A stretch of DNA of 64,000 nucleotides from NCBI GenBank assembly GCA_023375785.1, contig SZWC01000557.1, positions 172,160 to 236,159 of the forward strand, read 5' to 3'. Origin of the DNA: Penium margaritaceum (Eukaryota > Streptophyta > Zygnematophyceae > Desmidiales > Peniaceae). This document shows, piece by piece, positions 32,021-43,920 of this stretch. The position numbers were made by a program, and so were the translations under genes. Within the stretch, counting starts at the first letter, position 1. The number at the start of each line of letters is the position of its first letter. The notes below the pieces were generated by a model. That model saw nothing but the letters and a program-made list of their open reading frames with translations, ran no database searches and was not told the DNA's origin.

Positions 32021-33737
32021 AATATGCGGTGCCTTGACCGTCTTGCTTGTCTGTCGTTCTACCATTGCAGTTAACCATTCCAACTACTCTTTTACCTCTC
32101 CTTATATCTTGAGGAAGTAGATCCACACCTTGTGATCGTGGTCATTGATGAAGGTCAAGAACTACTTTCTCTAGTCGTTCAAATAACTACAAAATGGTCT
32201 GCACACATTAGAGTTAATCAAGTCCACACATTGCCCATTACGCTCAAAGGGATTTCTCCTTGCCTTGCTTTGAAGGCATTGCTCACATGGCTTCTTGCGC
32301 TCTCCTTTTCTTTGGCCTTGCATCCTTCCATTCCATTAAGTACTTTCTACTACAATATTGCTTGCAGTGTGGTGTCAACCACATTGCTGAACCGCTTTGC
32401 CATAAGTAAGCACCTTTGTCTTAGGTGAAGTCGGCCGCCATGGTGAGAGCCTATGGTACTGCATGAGGTTTTGGAGACTTGGACTCTTCAACCGCTGCAT
32501 ATTCTTTGTTTGTACTCTAAACGAGCTTCATCTACAGCACGTAAAGTCCATAAACACTCGCGACCTGTGCGACAAGACTCTCCTTTGGATAGGAGATCTT
32601 GATGTAATTATTTTTGATAATCACGGCCTCCACCCCCGTGAAGATGACGGTGATGTTGTGGTCCATTATCATGGACATTGACAGGAGGTTTGCCACAAAA
32701 GACGGCGTGTAGAAGAAGATATTTAGCTTCAAGTGTTTTAAAGACTGTTCACGTTCATGCTTATCAACTTATCTCTCTCGCCTTATGCATGGACAAGGCT
32801 GCCCTTGGTACACCTGAAGCGACATTCACTGTCTGCAATGGATGTGAACTCATCCTTCACCTTTGAAGAGTGGTGGTTAGTGCTAGAGTTGGGCTTGTAT
32901 GCTCCATGCTTGAGCAGTATTGCTTGCTTGGTTGCAGCCACACTCTCATCCATCATGGTCGTCAACTCCTTTGTACACTTTCCTTTGCCCTCGTTTCTAA
33001 AACCATGATATCCGTATTCAATCTTGGGAGCCCTACACTCCCGTGCCTAATGCCCAAACTTGCCACATTTATGGTACTTCCCAAGACACCTTGAACCCTT
33101 TCCACTGCCACTTATGCCTTTTCATCCATCGCCACCACTTCTGTTGCCGCTCTGACCAAAACAGGAGTTGTTGCCACAACCACCATACTATGGATCATAG
33201 GGAGAAATGCTAGCCTCACTACTGCTCTGACGCATGGCATCGTTGCGCACGTACTTGGACACTGCCTCATAAATCAACTCCTCCTCCTTCCAACCACCAA
33301 AGATGGTGATCAGAGGACGCGAGCTTCTACGTACCGCCATGAGGAGGATCATGACCTATATGTTCCAGTCAATTTCCCAGTTTGTTTCAATCAATTGATG
33401 TAGCGGTCTTTCAGAATGCAACCAGAAGTCCGCAATCGACTCTCCCTCGCTCACTCTCATTGAAATCAGCTTAAGAAGGATGAAGAGGTGATATGCGAGA
33501 GCCATTTATTGGCCAACATGTGCGAGCTTCCCATAAGCCTTTGATGCATGTTTGACACCTTGTAGGTGGACATGTTGTTACTCATGCACTGATTTCACAA
33601 GAATCACAAGCGCCATGTCATTTTGATACTCCATGCTTCATATCCTGCATCCATTTTTGGAGGTTCAACCTCTTCTACGGGGAACACGTTCAAGTAGCCA
33701 CACAACCCCATGCCCATCTACAGTTGCCGTTTCTGTT
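32021..33737 (-). pseudogene. B3 gag-protease-integrase remnant
   Basis: On the minus strand from 33737 down: gag start region (YLNVFPVEEVEPPKM near 33690), gag core to about 33200, a zinc knuckle near 33090-33050 (CHKCGKFGH, then a stop and the last Cys), a protease segment (NSSTNHHSS where DSGTDHHSS is found in A1, 32900), then PSFVANLLSMS and KISYPKESLVAQV (32700-32560). Integrase ends with AMVERQTSKTVKA near 32060. The left edge is a break against a family C LTR. Confidence 0.8.
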
Positions 33738-35167
33738 TTGGAAATGGAAATTTCCGATTGTTCTGAGTGTGCGTGGCTACTTGAAGATTTCCTAGACAAA
33801 GAGGTTGAACCTCCTCAAATAAATGCTACATGTGAAAGAAATGACATTGCGCTTGTCATTATTTTAAAATCAGTGCATGAGCCATAGCATGTCCACCTCC
33901 AAGGTATCACACATGCATCTAAGGCTAATGAGAAGTGTAGACATGTACACGAATCAATGGCCCTTGCAAAATGCCACTTCATTCTTCAAAAGCAGAATTT
34001 GATGAGGTGTGAGAGAGAGATTCAAATAAGGAATTCCTACTGCAATTTGAAGGATGGCTGCAGCAAGGGACCCAAATGAAGTAGGAAATTGACACCAATA
34101 TGCGGTATATGATCCTCCTCATGGGACTCCTCGAAAGCTGGGGTCCTCTTGTCATCGTCGTTTGTGGTTGGAAGGACGAATGTTTGACGTATGAGGCATT
34201 GTGTGAGTACATGCGGGACAAGACCATGCGTCTCTGCGGTAGCGAGGCTAATACTTCAGCCTAGACATCACAATATGGTGTACGTGGCAATAACTCTTCT
34301 AGTAAGAGCGGCAACAAAATAGATGATAATAGAGGAAAAGGCAACGGTGGCAATACGAAGGGTTCAAAGCGTTTTGGGAAGAGCCATTATTGTGGCATGC
34401 CTGGGCATTGGACACGGGGGTGTAGGGCTCCCAAGAAGGAAGACTGAGATCACGGAAGTATAAACGAGCCCAAGGAAGAGGCAAGAACCAGTAGGAAATC
34501 ACAATGGCTAAGAGAATATTGGCAACCAAGGGAGCATCACTACTCAAGCTTGGAGCCTACGGACTCGACTTCGGTACAAACCAGCATGATTTAAGGGAGA
34601 ATGATGGGTTTATCTCCATTAGGGACACTGAACGTCTCTTGAGGTATACGAATGGTAGCCTTGTCTATATAAAAGGCAAGGCAGATACGTTTATGAGCAT
34701 CAAGGGAAACGGTGATGAAAAATACTTGCAGTTATAAAATATTGTCTACATGCCGTAGATTACGGAAAATCTCTTGTCTGTGTCCAAAATCAGAGACCAT
34801 GACATGATGGTCATCTTCACGGAAGAGGAGGCGGCGATTGTCAAAAACAATGATATTAAAGTCTCCTATCTCAAGGAGAGTATTTTCGCACAAATCCCAA
34901 TACATGATGGGCTTTATGTGCAACAGATACTTTAGTGTACAATTGAGGGATATGTGATGGTTAGAGAGCCCAAGCACCTAAAGCATAAAGTTGCACCATA
35001 AGCCGTCACCATGGCGCCCAACTCCACCAACGCAGATGCTGAGTTGCGGTACAAGCGGTTTGGCCATGTGGCTGACAACACACTACAAGCTATGCAACAG
35101 CTCAACGTTGTTCATGGGATGGAGGGATGCAAGGCCATGGGGGAGGGAAACTGCAAAAAGGCGTGTG
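33738..35167 (+). pseudogene. B4 gag-protease-integrase remnant
   Basis: The plus-strand mirror of B3. gag begins FWKWKFPIVLSVRGY-like near 33735, with the core to 34260. The zinc knuckle at 34385-34430 has its first Cys changed to Ser (SHYCGMPGHWTRGC). The protease (34504-34737) has GLDFGTNQH in place of DSG. A GAG_pre-integrase segment follows, with LAMWLTTHYKLCNSS in the wrong frame near 35060. It is interrupted at 35167 by the LTR of B5. Confidence 0.8.
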
Positions 35168-35932
35168 TGTTGACTTGATATGCTCTTTGTCCATGGCTGA
35201 CATTTGGAAAGGCACAAGATGGACTAGTTATGCGATGCTCCCTTGGAGTAAGTCCCCTATATCCGGTCTAGATAGACAAGGTATGCACTGCTCCTTTGGA
35301 GCAAGTCCCATTGGTCTAAGCAGGATAGTATAGCCAGCAAACACTACCTAGGACAACTCCTTGTGGCTTAGAGACTCCATAGTTAGTCGCTATATCGAGA
35401 AGTCCCTAGGTCAAATACAAGCCCAGTGACTAATACTCTTTTTGACCAAAAGGGGACTATGAAGGTTATAAAAGACATCTTAGAACATTTCAAGGTCTTT
35501 CCTAGTGACTGGCGCCACTTGGAGGTCAAAGGGAGCGCCATCTAGGCAATGAGGATGATGTAGTCCAGGTTTCCCCCAAACTCGCTCATACAAGGAGCCA
35601 CTGCGTGTCTAGGCTAGAGGCTGGTTTTAGGACAAGAAGAACCTGTTAGTTGCCTTTCATTAAGTATAGTTCTTACCTTTGAGACTTCTAATAGAGTTGT
35701 CCACCAAAGACAGACACTAAAGAAGCATTGGTTAGTCTATGTCTTAGGACTTTGCTCCTCTTGTGAAAGTGACCAGATGCTAAGGACACGGTACAATGAA
35801 GTCATTCCTGTAAAGCGCTTCGAATGGAACCTTGGATGTAAGGGTGAAATCCTCTCTTCGTTGCAATACCAAGAGTGGTTGACATAACCATTGTGTCTGG
35901 ACCCGTTTTCAAGACCGTCGTCTGAAGCAGGC
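35168..35932 (+). repeat. Family B LTR, 5' LTR of B5
   Basis: 765 bp from TGTTGACTTGATATGC. The end block is degraded ('gtctgaagcaggcag'). It has a TGGCTTAGAGA A-box-like stretch near 35364. A leader and gag follow, so this is a 5' LTR inserted into B4. Confidence 0.85.
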
Positions 35933-36292
35933 AGAGAAAGGATTATTCACCCACACTGTCTGGCTATAAGGCACACTTATGAGAACTCTCTTGCAATCTG
36001 AATCTTGTAGTGCACATGAGCTCCATCAACTCCATCTGCTCTATTAGCTCCAACAACGGGTGCTGCTACTTAGCAAACAAGGGCCAAGGATAAGCTATGC
36101 CCTTCGAGAATTGATCTTTGGGCCCTAACCGGGGTAAGCTCCGCCCTTAGAGGCCCAACCCTGGGTTTGCTCGTATGAGTGCTTCTCTACTTGCAGGTGA
36201 CAAATGGCTAAGGAGTAGGTAATGGATCTGAACCTACATCAGCCTACACCAGCCTCAATGAAGCATAGAAGCACAGATCTAAGAGAAGCAAC
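35933..36292 (+). other. B5 5' leader
   Basis: A non-coding leader between LTR and gag, shared with B7 (52964-53350) and, inverted, with B6 (42669-43081). Landmarks are 'catctgctctattagctcc', 'aagggccaaggataagct' and 'cctacatcagcctac'. I cannot place a primer-binding site with confidence. Confidence 0.65.
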
Positions 36293-37358
36293 ATGACAAC
36301 AACCGCGACACTCAATCTTGAGCAGGTCAACGGTGGGATGTCAAACTTCACAAGCATAGGTTTTCCCTGGCAGAAATGGCAAGTTGACATTGTCATGGAG
36401 GTGCGTGGCTACTTGAAGATCTTCCTTGAAGAAGAGGTTGCACCTCCAGAAATGGATGCCTTATATGAAGCGTTGAGTGTCAAGAATGACATATAGCTTG
36501 CGATTCTTGTGACATAAGTGCATGAGGCACATCATGTCCACCTCCAAGCTATCACGCATGCATCAAAGGCTTGTGCGAAGCTTGCACGTGTACACCAATC
36601 AACGGCTCTTACAAATCGCCTCTTCATCCTTCAAAAGCTAGTTTTGATGAGGGTGAGCGAGGGAGAGTCAATTGTAGACTTCTTGTTGCAGTTTGAAGGA
36701 TTGCTAAAACAAGTTACCCAAATGAACTAGGACATCAACACCAACATGCACGCCATGATCCTCCTCATGGCTCTACCTGAAGGCTGGGGTCCTATCATCA
36801 CCATGTTTGGCAGCAGGAATGTAGTGGATTTGATGTATGCAGTAGTACCTGAGTACGTGTCCAACAAGGACATGCGTCGTAGCGGTAGTGAGGCTAACAA
36901 TTCAGCCTTTACCACACATTAAGATGGTCATGGAAACAACTCCTCTTTTGGTTACAGCAGCAGTTCTGACCAAAAGAGGTGGCATGGGAGGAAACGACAA
37001 CGGTGGCGGTGGAAACAGTTCAAAATATCATGGGAAGTGGCTAAACTATGGAAATCTATGGCATTGGGCACGCCAATGTACAGCTCCCAAGAAGGAAGAC
37101 GGAGATTATGGTGGTAGATGCAAGGATAAAGGAAAGGGTAAGAAGGACTTGACCAACATGGTGGCTGACAATGAGGCAACAACCAAGGGAGCGGCACTCT
37201 TCAAACATGGAGCCTACGGCGTGGAATCTTGCACAAACCACCACTCTTCAAGGAAGAAGGATGGGTTCATCTCCATCGGGGACACTGAATGTCGCTTTGG
37301 GTGTGCCAACAACAGCCTTATCCATGGGAAAGGTGAGCGGGATAGGATAATCAACAAC
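36293..37358 (+). pseudogene. B5 gag and protease start
   Basis: ATG at 36293 (MTTTATLNLEQVNGGMSNFT) gives the clearest family B gag start. The core reads FPWQKWQVDIVMEVRGYLKI, then after one stop HQSTALTNRLFILQKLVLM and MHAMILLMALPEGWGPII. A frameshift near 36960 leads to a knuckle region where the first Cys is replaced (LNYGNLWHWARQC). The protease shows GVESCTNHHSS in place of DSG. It is cut at 37358 by the inverted LTR of B6. Confidence 0.85.
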
Positions 37359-38068
37359 CATCAACCTGCTTGAGGCGACAGTTTAGAAAATGATTTCCGA
37401 CACCATGGATCCCGAGGACCGCTCTTCGTAATGCAACCAAGTTCTGATATCACCCTCAGAGCCAAGGTTCTTCGATGAGGAGTGCATAGGAATCACTTCC
37501 TTTTGGTCTCCTTGGTCTGAACTGAATTTCCACCAGAGGCAGACACCAAAGAAGCATAGGGTTCTAAGAGACATCTTGGAACATCCCAAGGTCTTTCCTT
37601 GTGGCTAGCGCAACTTGGCGGTCATGGGAAATCACCATGCAAGCAAGAGGGATGATGCAATCTAAATTGCCCCCAAAGTTGCTCATCCAAGGAGGCACTA
37701 CGCGCCTAGGCTAGAGGCCGGCTTTGTGACTATAAGAACATGTCAGTTGCCTATCATTGAGTAGAATTCCTCTTTGTGTCCCCCTTTTGGTCACAACAAA
37801 ATGTATTCACTGGGCTCAAACTTGACCGAGTGACCTCTTGCTTGAAAGACTAACTCTGGAACGTCTAGGCCACAAGACGTTGTCCCAGGTAGTCTTTGCT
37901 GGCTATACTATCCAGTTCAGACCAAGGGGACTTGCTCCAAAGGAGCAGTGCATGCCTTGTCTATCTGAACCAGACTCACAGGACTTACTCCAAAGGAGCA
38001 GTGCATGCGTAGTCCGTACTGTGCCTATCCAAATGTCAGCTATGGACAAGGAGCATATCAGGTCAACA
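37359..38068 (-). repeat. Rearranged family B LTR, 3' LTR of B6
   Basis: Both ends are minus strand: 38068 (TGTTGACC) down to about 37776, and about 37505 down to 37359 (end block 'caacctgcttgaggcgac'). The core 37506-37775 reads in the plus orientation (accaaagaagcat, then ggttctaagagacatc through ttgcctatcattgag), so the middle of the LTR is flipped and partly deleted. Confidence 0.78.
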
Positions 38069-38099
38069 AGCTATCCCTTACACATTTGTCCATTAGCTG

Positions 38100-39640
38100 C
38101 GAGATATCTCCTCTCTTGCAATCTTGACCTCAGTCTTTGTTTGCTGCACTGACCACACCGATGCCTTGTGTACCTTCATAATGCAATTCACGGTCCAACG
38201 CCTTTGTCATGCAATCTGCGAGCATTTTCCTGGTCTCTACATATTCCAAATCCACGATCTCCTTTGCAACCAGGTCGCCTGAGTATTGCTACATGATGTT
38301 GATGTGCTTGGTCCATCAGGAGATGACATCATCATGTGCCATTTTCATGGCACTCTTCTTGTCCATGCGGACCTCTCTATTGCCTCCGTTTGTGGTAGTT
38401 CCATCTGGGCAAGCAAACTGCATAGCCACTTTGTCTCATTGCATGCTTCTCACACAACAATGTACTCAATGGTAGAGAGGGAGACATATTCTTACTTTCT
38501 GCTTTCCCAAGTTACTACACCAGCCTTCAAGAGGAACACAAACCACGAGGTGGACATTTTGACATCGATTCTTCCTCCCTTATCTAGCCACCAGCCGTAG
38601 TGGGTCAGGTCCTTCTTAGCCTCAAAACTAGAGTCCCATGCGTCGCGTCTCTTATCGATGGCGCATGATGCGCCACACTGCTTGCCAGTGCTATGTCCCT
38701 AGATTGTCCACAAACCTGCTCACTTGTCCCACAACATGTCAAATGTTAGGGCGTGTTCCTACCATGGCATATATGAGGCTGCCAACAGCAGACTGGTAGG
38801 GAATGTTCTCCATCTCACACCATTTTGCTTATGTATTGAGGCTCGTGGAGGAGGATAGCTTGATGTCTGTTGTCATGGGTGTGCACATGGGCTTGCACTC
38901 CTCCATATTGTAGCACTTGACGACCTCCATGATGTACTTTGTCTGGTTAAGCTTGATGGTGCCTTGTGCTTGATTGCGGTGGTTGATATCCCAAGGTAGA
39001 ACTCAAGCAGACCCATGTCCTTCATCTGGAACCTGTTGCTCTGATTTATTGTTAGCTTGTTCAACGGCTTGACAGACGACAAGCAGATGATCGTGTCATC
39101 CACGTACAGTGCAACCAGCATCAAACCTTCCTCATCCTCTAGCACATAGACACTAGGGTCATTATAACAGCGCGTGAAAGTGAGCCCCGCCTTGAAGCCG
39201 TCCATCTCCTTGTACCACATCATTGGGGCCTGTTTCAACACGTATACTGCTTTCACCAGTTTACAAGCCTTGCCCTTTGGAGCTTCCACTTCCTTCGGTA
39301 CTTCCATCAGCACTTCTTTGAATAGCTTCCCGTGGAAGAAATTTGTCTTGAAGTCCTTCTGGTGGACCTCCAAATATTTTGTAGCGGCGATGCCCAACAT
39401 GGAATGGACGGAGGCAAAGGTGATAGGGAAAACCCCTTCGCCACAACTCTTGCCTTGAACTTGTCGAAAGTATTATGCTGCTTGAAACGTTTATAACGTA
39501 CCTCCTTTGATCCCACCATGTGCGCGTTTGGGGGCTTTTACACCATAACCCAGGTTCCGTTCTCTTCAATGGATGCGAGTTGGCAACCAAATGCCTCCTT
39601 CCACTTGGTCGCATCTGGTATGTTCATAGCCTCCGATACG
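38100..39640 (-). pseudogene. B6 RT and RNase H
   Basis: Minus-strand family B. An open stretch at 39400-38873 covers VHQKDFKTNFFHGKLFKEVLM, LVKAVYVLKQAPMMWYKEMDG and VALYVDDTIICLSS with YVDD at 39096-39107. RT continues degraded to 38650, and RNase H scraps run to about 38150. An RT N-terminal piece with KARVVAKGFS lies at 39480-39440. Confidence 0.82.
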
Positions 39641-41600
39641 GTCACAGGATCTCTTAGAGCCAAGCATGACCAACTGCATTCGGTATATTTTGCAGTCTCA
39701 GCATCATACTTGGGCGGAGGTTTTCCTGGCGCGTACTACGCCAAAGTGTTGCTTGTGGTGCTTCAAGGCTAAGTTGCTTCTATTGCTCCCGGGCCAACGA
39801 TCTCTTGTTTGAGGAAGAGCCTCCGGCCACAAATTTTGACTCAGTTGCCCTGGATGAGTTAAACTCAGTGTCTAAGTGCGTAGCTTTGTCAACCTGCACA
39901 GCCACTCCCCCTGTAGTTCCATCCTTTGCTACCACCATCAACCAGTTCTCAATTGCCTGATCACCTTACTTTAGCAGAAATACCCACTCTCCTGATCTGG
40001 GAGCATGGACAAGGTCCAGTGTCTCTCCCTTGCCGAGCATGCTTTCTTCAAACTCGACATCTTGGCTCCTGATGAGCTTTCTAGTCAATTGGTCCCACAG
40101 CATGTATGCCTTGTGCGTAGTGTCATATCCAACCATGAGATACTTGCGAGCGCGTGCATCTTGCTTGCCACTTCATTCTCTTGCTTGGACCTTTACCCAG
40201 GCGGTACAGCCAAAGACCCTCAGGTGTGAAGCATCTCGCTTCTTCTTTGACCAAGCCTTCTGTTGCGTCATGAGCTGCTTCTCTTGTTGCTTATAGCACC
40301 TTTGAAGCACGGCTGCCGGAGTGAGATTCACATGGTAGCAAGTCGTTTGTGCACCTTTGGCCCTTAAGGAAAGTGGGAGTTTTGAGTGGAAAAGCATTCT
40401 TTGTGTCATTCCAATGATAGTCCGGTTCATCCGCTTGGCTACGCCATTGCTCTTGGGGTGTAAGGCGTAGTGGTCTAGTGGTTAATATTGTGTTGCCTCA
40501 ACCAGCCTTTGCACCCCTCATACTGACCATCGTTGTTTGTGTGCAATGCATTGACCTTCTTCCTTGTCTGCTGCTCTACCATCGCAACAAACTCTTACAG
40601 CTTCTCCTTGTCCTCTCCCCTTGTCTTGAGGAAGTATATCCACATCTTACAACTATTGTCATTGAGGAAGGTCAAGAAATACTTGCTACTACCGTTTGAA
40701 GGGGTGTGGAATGGTCCGCACACATAAGAGTGAATCAGATCCAAGATTGCTGCCACACATTGCCCATTATGCTCAAAGGGATNNNNNNNNNNNNNNNNNN
40801 NNNNNNNNNNNNNNNNNNNNNNNNNNNNNNNNNNNNNNNNNNNNNNNNNNNNNNNNNNNNNNNNNNNNNNNNNNNNNNNNNNNNNNNNNGTTGTTTGTGT
40901 GCAATGCATTGACCTTCTTCCTTGTCTGCTGCTCTACCATCGCAACAAACTCTTACAGCTTCTCCTTGTCCTCTCCCCTTGTCTTGAGGAAGTATATCCA
41001 CATCTTACAACTATTGTCATTGAGGAAGGTCAAGAAATACTTGCTACTACCGTTTGAAGGGGTGTGGAATGGTCCGCACACATAAGAGTGAATCAGATCC
41101 AAGATTGCTGCCACACATTGCCCATTATGCTCAAAGGGATTTCTCTTTGCCTTCCCTTCAATGCATGGCTCACATAACTTCTTGCACTTTCCCTAATCCT
41201 TAGTCTCGCATCCTTGTATCCGATAAACCACATAGTACTGCTGCATAGCTTGCAATGTGCTATCGGCCACATGGCCAGATCGCATGTGCCACAGCTTAGC
41301 ATCTCTATTGGTGGAGTTGGCCACCATTGTGACAGCCCGGGGTGCATCATCAGGCTTTCGAGAATTGTGCTCTTCAACCTCACTTTCACCCTCGTTTGTA
41401 TTCTCAAAGGGCTTGGTGTGCAGCAGGTAGAGCCCATCAACTCTGGGACTTGTGCGACAATACTCTCCTTGGGATAGGAGATTTTGATGTCCTTGTTCTT
41501 GACAATCATGGCCTCCTCCTCTGTGAAGACAACTTTCATATTGTGGTCAATCTTTTGGACACTCACAAGAAATAAGCCGCAGAATAGGGCATGTAGACAC
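39641..41600 (-). pseudogene. B6 GAG_pre-integrase and integrase
   Basis: From high to low coordinates: DHNMKVVFTEEEAMIVKNKD and KISYPKESIVAQVP (41550-41440), the HHCC finger region (CGTCDLAMWPIAHCKLC, out of frame), the first-Asp block LDLIHSYVCGPFHTPSNG (40770-40720), FLNDNSCKMWIYFL, AMVEQQTRKKVNAL-like sequence near 40570, MNRTIIGMTQRMLF (40430), then DASHLRVFGCTAWVKVQARE (40230) and the C-terminal linker to 39641. An N run (40783-40889) with duplicated flanks sits inside and makes the region appear longer than it is. Confidence 0.8.
40532..41140. repeat. Exact 251-bp duplication around a 107-N gap
   Basis: 40532-40782 and 40890-41140 are identical, separated by N 40783-40889. This is what results when two overlapping contigs are scaffolded with a gap instead of being merged, so the true sequence probably contains one copy and no gap. 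Confidence 0.93.
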
Positions 41601-41718
41601 GATTCTCCAGCTTCAAGTCTCTTGCAGCACCATTCACATTGATGCTAATTAACTTACCTCCCTCGCCTTGTGCATGGACAAGGCTCTAGTTGGAACACTT
41701 GAAGTGCCGTTCAATGTC

Positions 41719-42668
41719 CTAAATGGAGATGAACCCGTCCTTCTCCCTTGAAAAGTGGTGGTTCGCGCAAGAGTCGAGCCCGGAAGCTACATGCTTCAGC
41801 ACTGCTACTCCCTTGGTTGGTGACACAGTTTCAGCCATCATGTTCGTCAACTCCTTCATACCCCTTTTGTTACCCTGATATCTACCACCATGATCTCTAT
41901 CCTCCTTTTTGGGAGCTATGCACTTCCGTACCCAATGCCTAGGATTGGCATAGCTATGGCACTTCCGAATACGCTTTGAGATCTTTCCACCGCCACAATT
42001 TCCATTTCTTATACCGCCAGCGCTTCCGTTGCTACTGTAAGCAAAAGAGGAGTTGTTGCCACAACCAAAGTAAAGTGCAGCATATGCTAAAATCTTAGCC
42101 TCACTACCGTTGCGACGCGTTACCTCTTTGCACGTGTACTTTGATACTGTCGCGTACGTTAAATCCTTCTCTTTATAACCGCCAAAGCTGGTGATCAGAG
42201 GACACCTCTTTTCAGGTAGCGCCACGAGGATGATCATGGCTTGCATGTTGGTGTTGATTTCCCAGTTTGTTTTGGTCACTTGTTGCAACCGTCCTTGAAA
42301 CTCCAAGAGGAAGTCCGGTATTGACTCTCCATTGCTCACTCTCATCAAAATCAGCTTTTGAAGGATGAAGAGACAATTTATAAGAGCCATTGATTGGTGT
42401 ACATGTGCAACATTTGCATAAGCCTTTGGTGCATGTGTCATACCTTGGGGATGGACATATTGTGGCTCATGCACTGATGTCCCAATAATCGCAAGTGCCA
42501 TGTCATTTTTGACACTCCACGTTTCATATCAAGGTTTTGTTTTGGAGGTTCAACCTCTTCTCCAAGGAACATCTTCAAGTAGCCAGGCACTGTCATGACA
42601 ATCTCAATTTGCCATTTCCATGCGAAGAAAACTTTTCCCCATTGACATCCCATTGTTAACCTGCTCAA
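41719..42668 (-). pseudogene. B6 gag with start of protease
   Basis: A 260-codon open stretch (42501-41719) plus an upstream piece in another frame (42668-42438, FAWKWQIEIVMTVPGYLKMF). The core reads HQSMALINCLFILQKLILM and MQAMIILVALPEKRCPLI. The knuckle has Tyr for the second Cys (CHSYANPRHWVRKC), and the protease reads GLDSCANHHFS, D-S-C in place of D-S-G. One frameshift near 42500 and these substitutions make it non-functional. It is the longest surviving family B gag. Confidence 0.85.
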
Positions 42669-43081
42669 GGATGAGCGTTTTGGGTGTCTTCATACTGCTT
42701 CTCTACTTCTCCCCTTCTTTGCTTTGTTGGGGCCGATGTAGGCTGATGTAGGCTCTCATCTGCTTCCCGGCTAGAAGGTACAGTGGTGTTGCCTTACCCT
42801 TAGTCGTTGATCGACTGCAAACATAGAAGAATACAGAATAGTGAACCCACACTCATGCCTCCAAGGGCATAGCCTATCTTGGTTACGGCCCAAGGATGTA
42901 CCTCTAAGGCAAGAGCTTATCCTTGGCCATTGTTTGCTATGTGCTAGCACCCACTGTTGGAGTTGATGAAGCAGATGGAGCAGATGGAGCAGATGGACCT
43001 AATGTGCGCTCCAAGGCAGAGAGGACGAGAGCATGCGCAGAAGCATGGCTTACAACTAGTCAGTGTGGGCCATTAACCCTT
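42669..43081 (-). other. B6 5' leader with 9-bp triplet repeat
   Basis: The minus-strand counterpart of the B5 leader. It contains GCAGATGGA three times in tandem at 42971-42997 (plus-strand reading), an expansion of a motif present once or twice in the B5 and B7 leaders. No ORF is supported. Confidence 0.7.
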
Positions 43082-43552
43082 TGTCAACTATCCTGCGGCA
43101 ACGGTCTAGAAAATGGGTTCCGACACAATGGTTTCCGCCGATCGCTCTTGACATTGCAACCAAGAGATGATCTCACCCTCAGTACCTAGGTTCCACATTG
43201 AGTAATTCATAACAATTGCTCAATGTGTCCTTAGCACGTGGTCACTTTCACGCAAGGAGCAAACTCGTAAGAACTTAGACCAACCAATGCTTGTTTAGTG
43301 TCTGCCTCTTATGGACAACTCTATTAGGAGTCTCAAATATACTAATTGTACTCAATAACAGGCAACTCAGAGGTTGTTATAGTCCTATAGCTAGCCTCTA
43401 ACCTGGCGCGTAGTGGCTCCTTGGAACAGCCTTTTTGGGAGCAACATGGATTTAATCATCCCCCTTGCTTGTACGGCACTCCTGGTGACCGCCAAGTGGC
43501 GCCAGCCAATAGGAAGGACCTTCGAATGTTCTAAGATGTCTCTTGACCTACA
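43082..43552 (-). repeat. Family B LTR, 5' LTR of B6, truncated
   Basis: The terminus, read as TGTCAAC on the plus strand, is at 43082. The LTR then runs in reverse through 'cttagaccaaccaatg', 'gtgaccgccaagtggcg' and 'taggaaggacc' to about 43552, so about 300 bp of its beginning are missing. Confidence 0.82.
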
Positions 43553-43750
43553 TCAGCCTACGTCAACCTACATCAACCTCAACAAACCAGAGAAGGAGCG
43601 ATGTAGAGAAGTAGAGAAGCACGTTGACAACACCCGTGACGCTTACTCTAGAGAAGGTCAACAGTGGGATGTCAAAGTTCACAGAGTTTGGTTTTCCCTT
43701 GTGGAAATGGCTATTTGTGGACACTGAATGTCACTCCAAGTGTGCCAACA
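43553..43750 (+). pseudogene. B leader and gag start fused to protease scrap
   Basis: Leader motif repeats (cctacatcagcctac) are followed by LTLEKVNSGMSKFTEFGFP, the gag N-terminus, which jumps after LWKWLF into TECHSKCANSS, a protease-region motif (TECRFGCANNS in B5). The rest of gag, about 700 bp, is deleted. Confidence 0.75.
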
Positions 43751-43920
43751 GCAGCCAAGTGCTAAGGACACATTGCAAGGAACTGATTTCTATGAACTGC
43801 TCAGTGTGGAACATTTGCTTTGAGGGTGATATCATCTCTTGGTTGCAATGCCAAGCATGGTCGGCGCAAACCATTGTGTCTGAACCCATTTTCTAGACCG
43901 TTGCCTCAGGCAGGTTGAAA
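43751..43920 (+). repeat. Family B LTR end fragment
   Basis: The last approximately 170 bp of the LTR, from 'agtgctaaggacac' through 'cgttgcctcaggcaggttgaaa' (GTTGACA mutated). It is directly joined to RNase H sequence. Confidence 0.8.
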
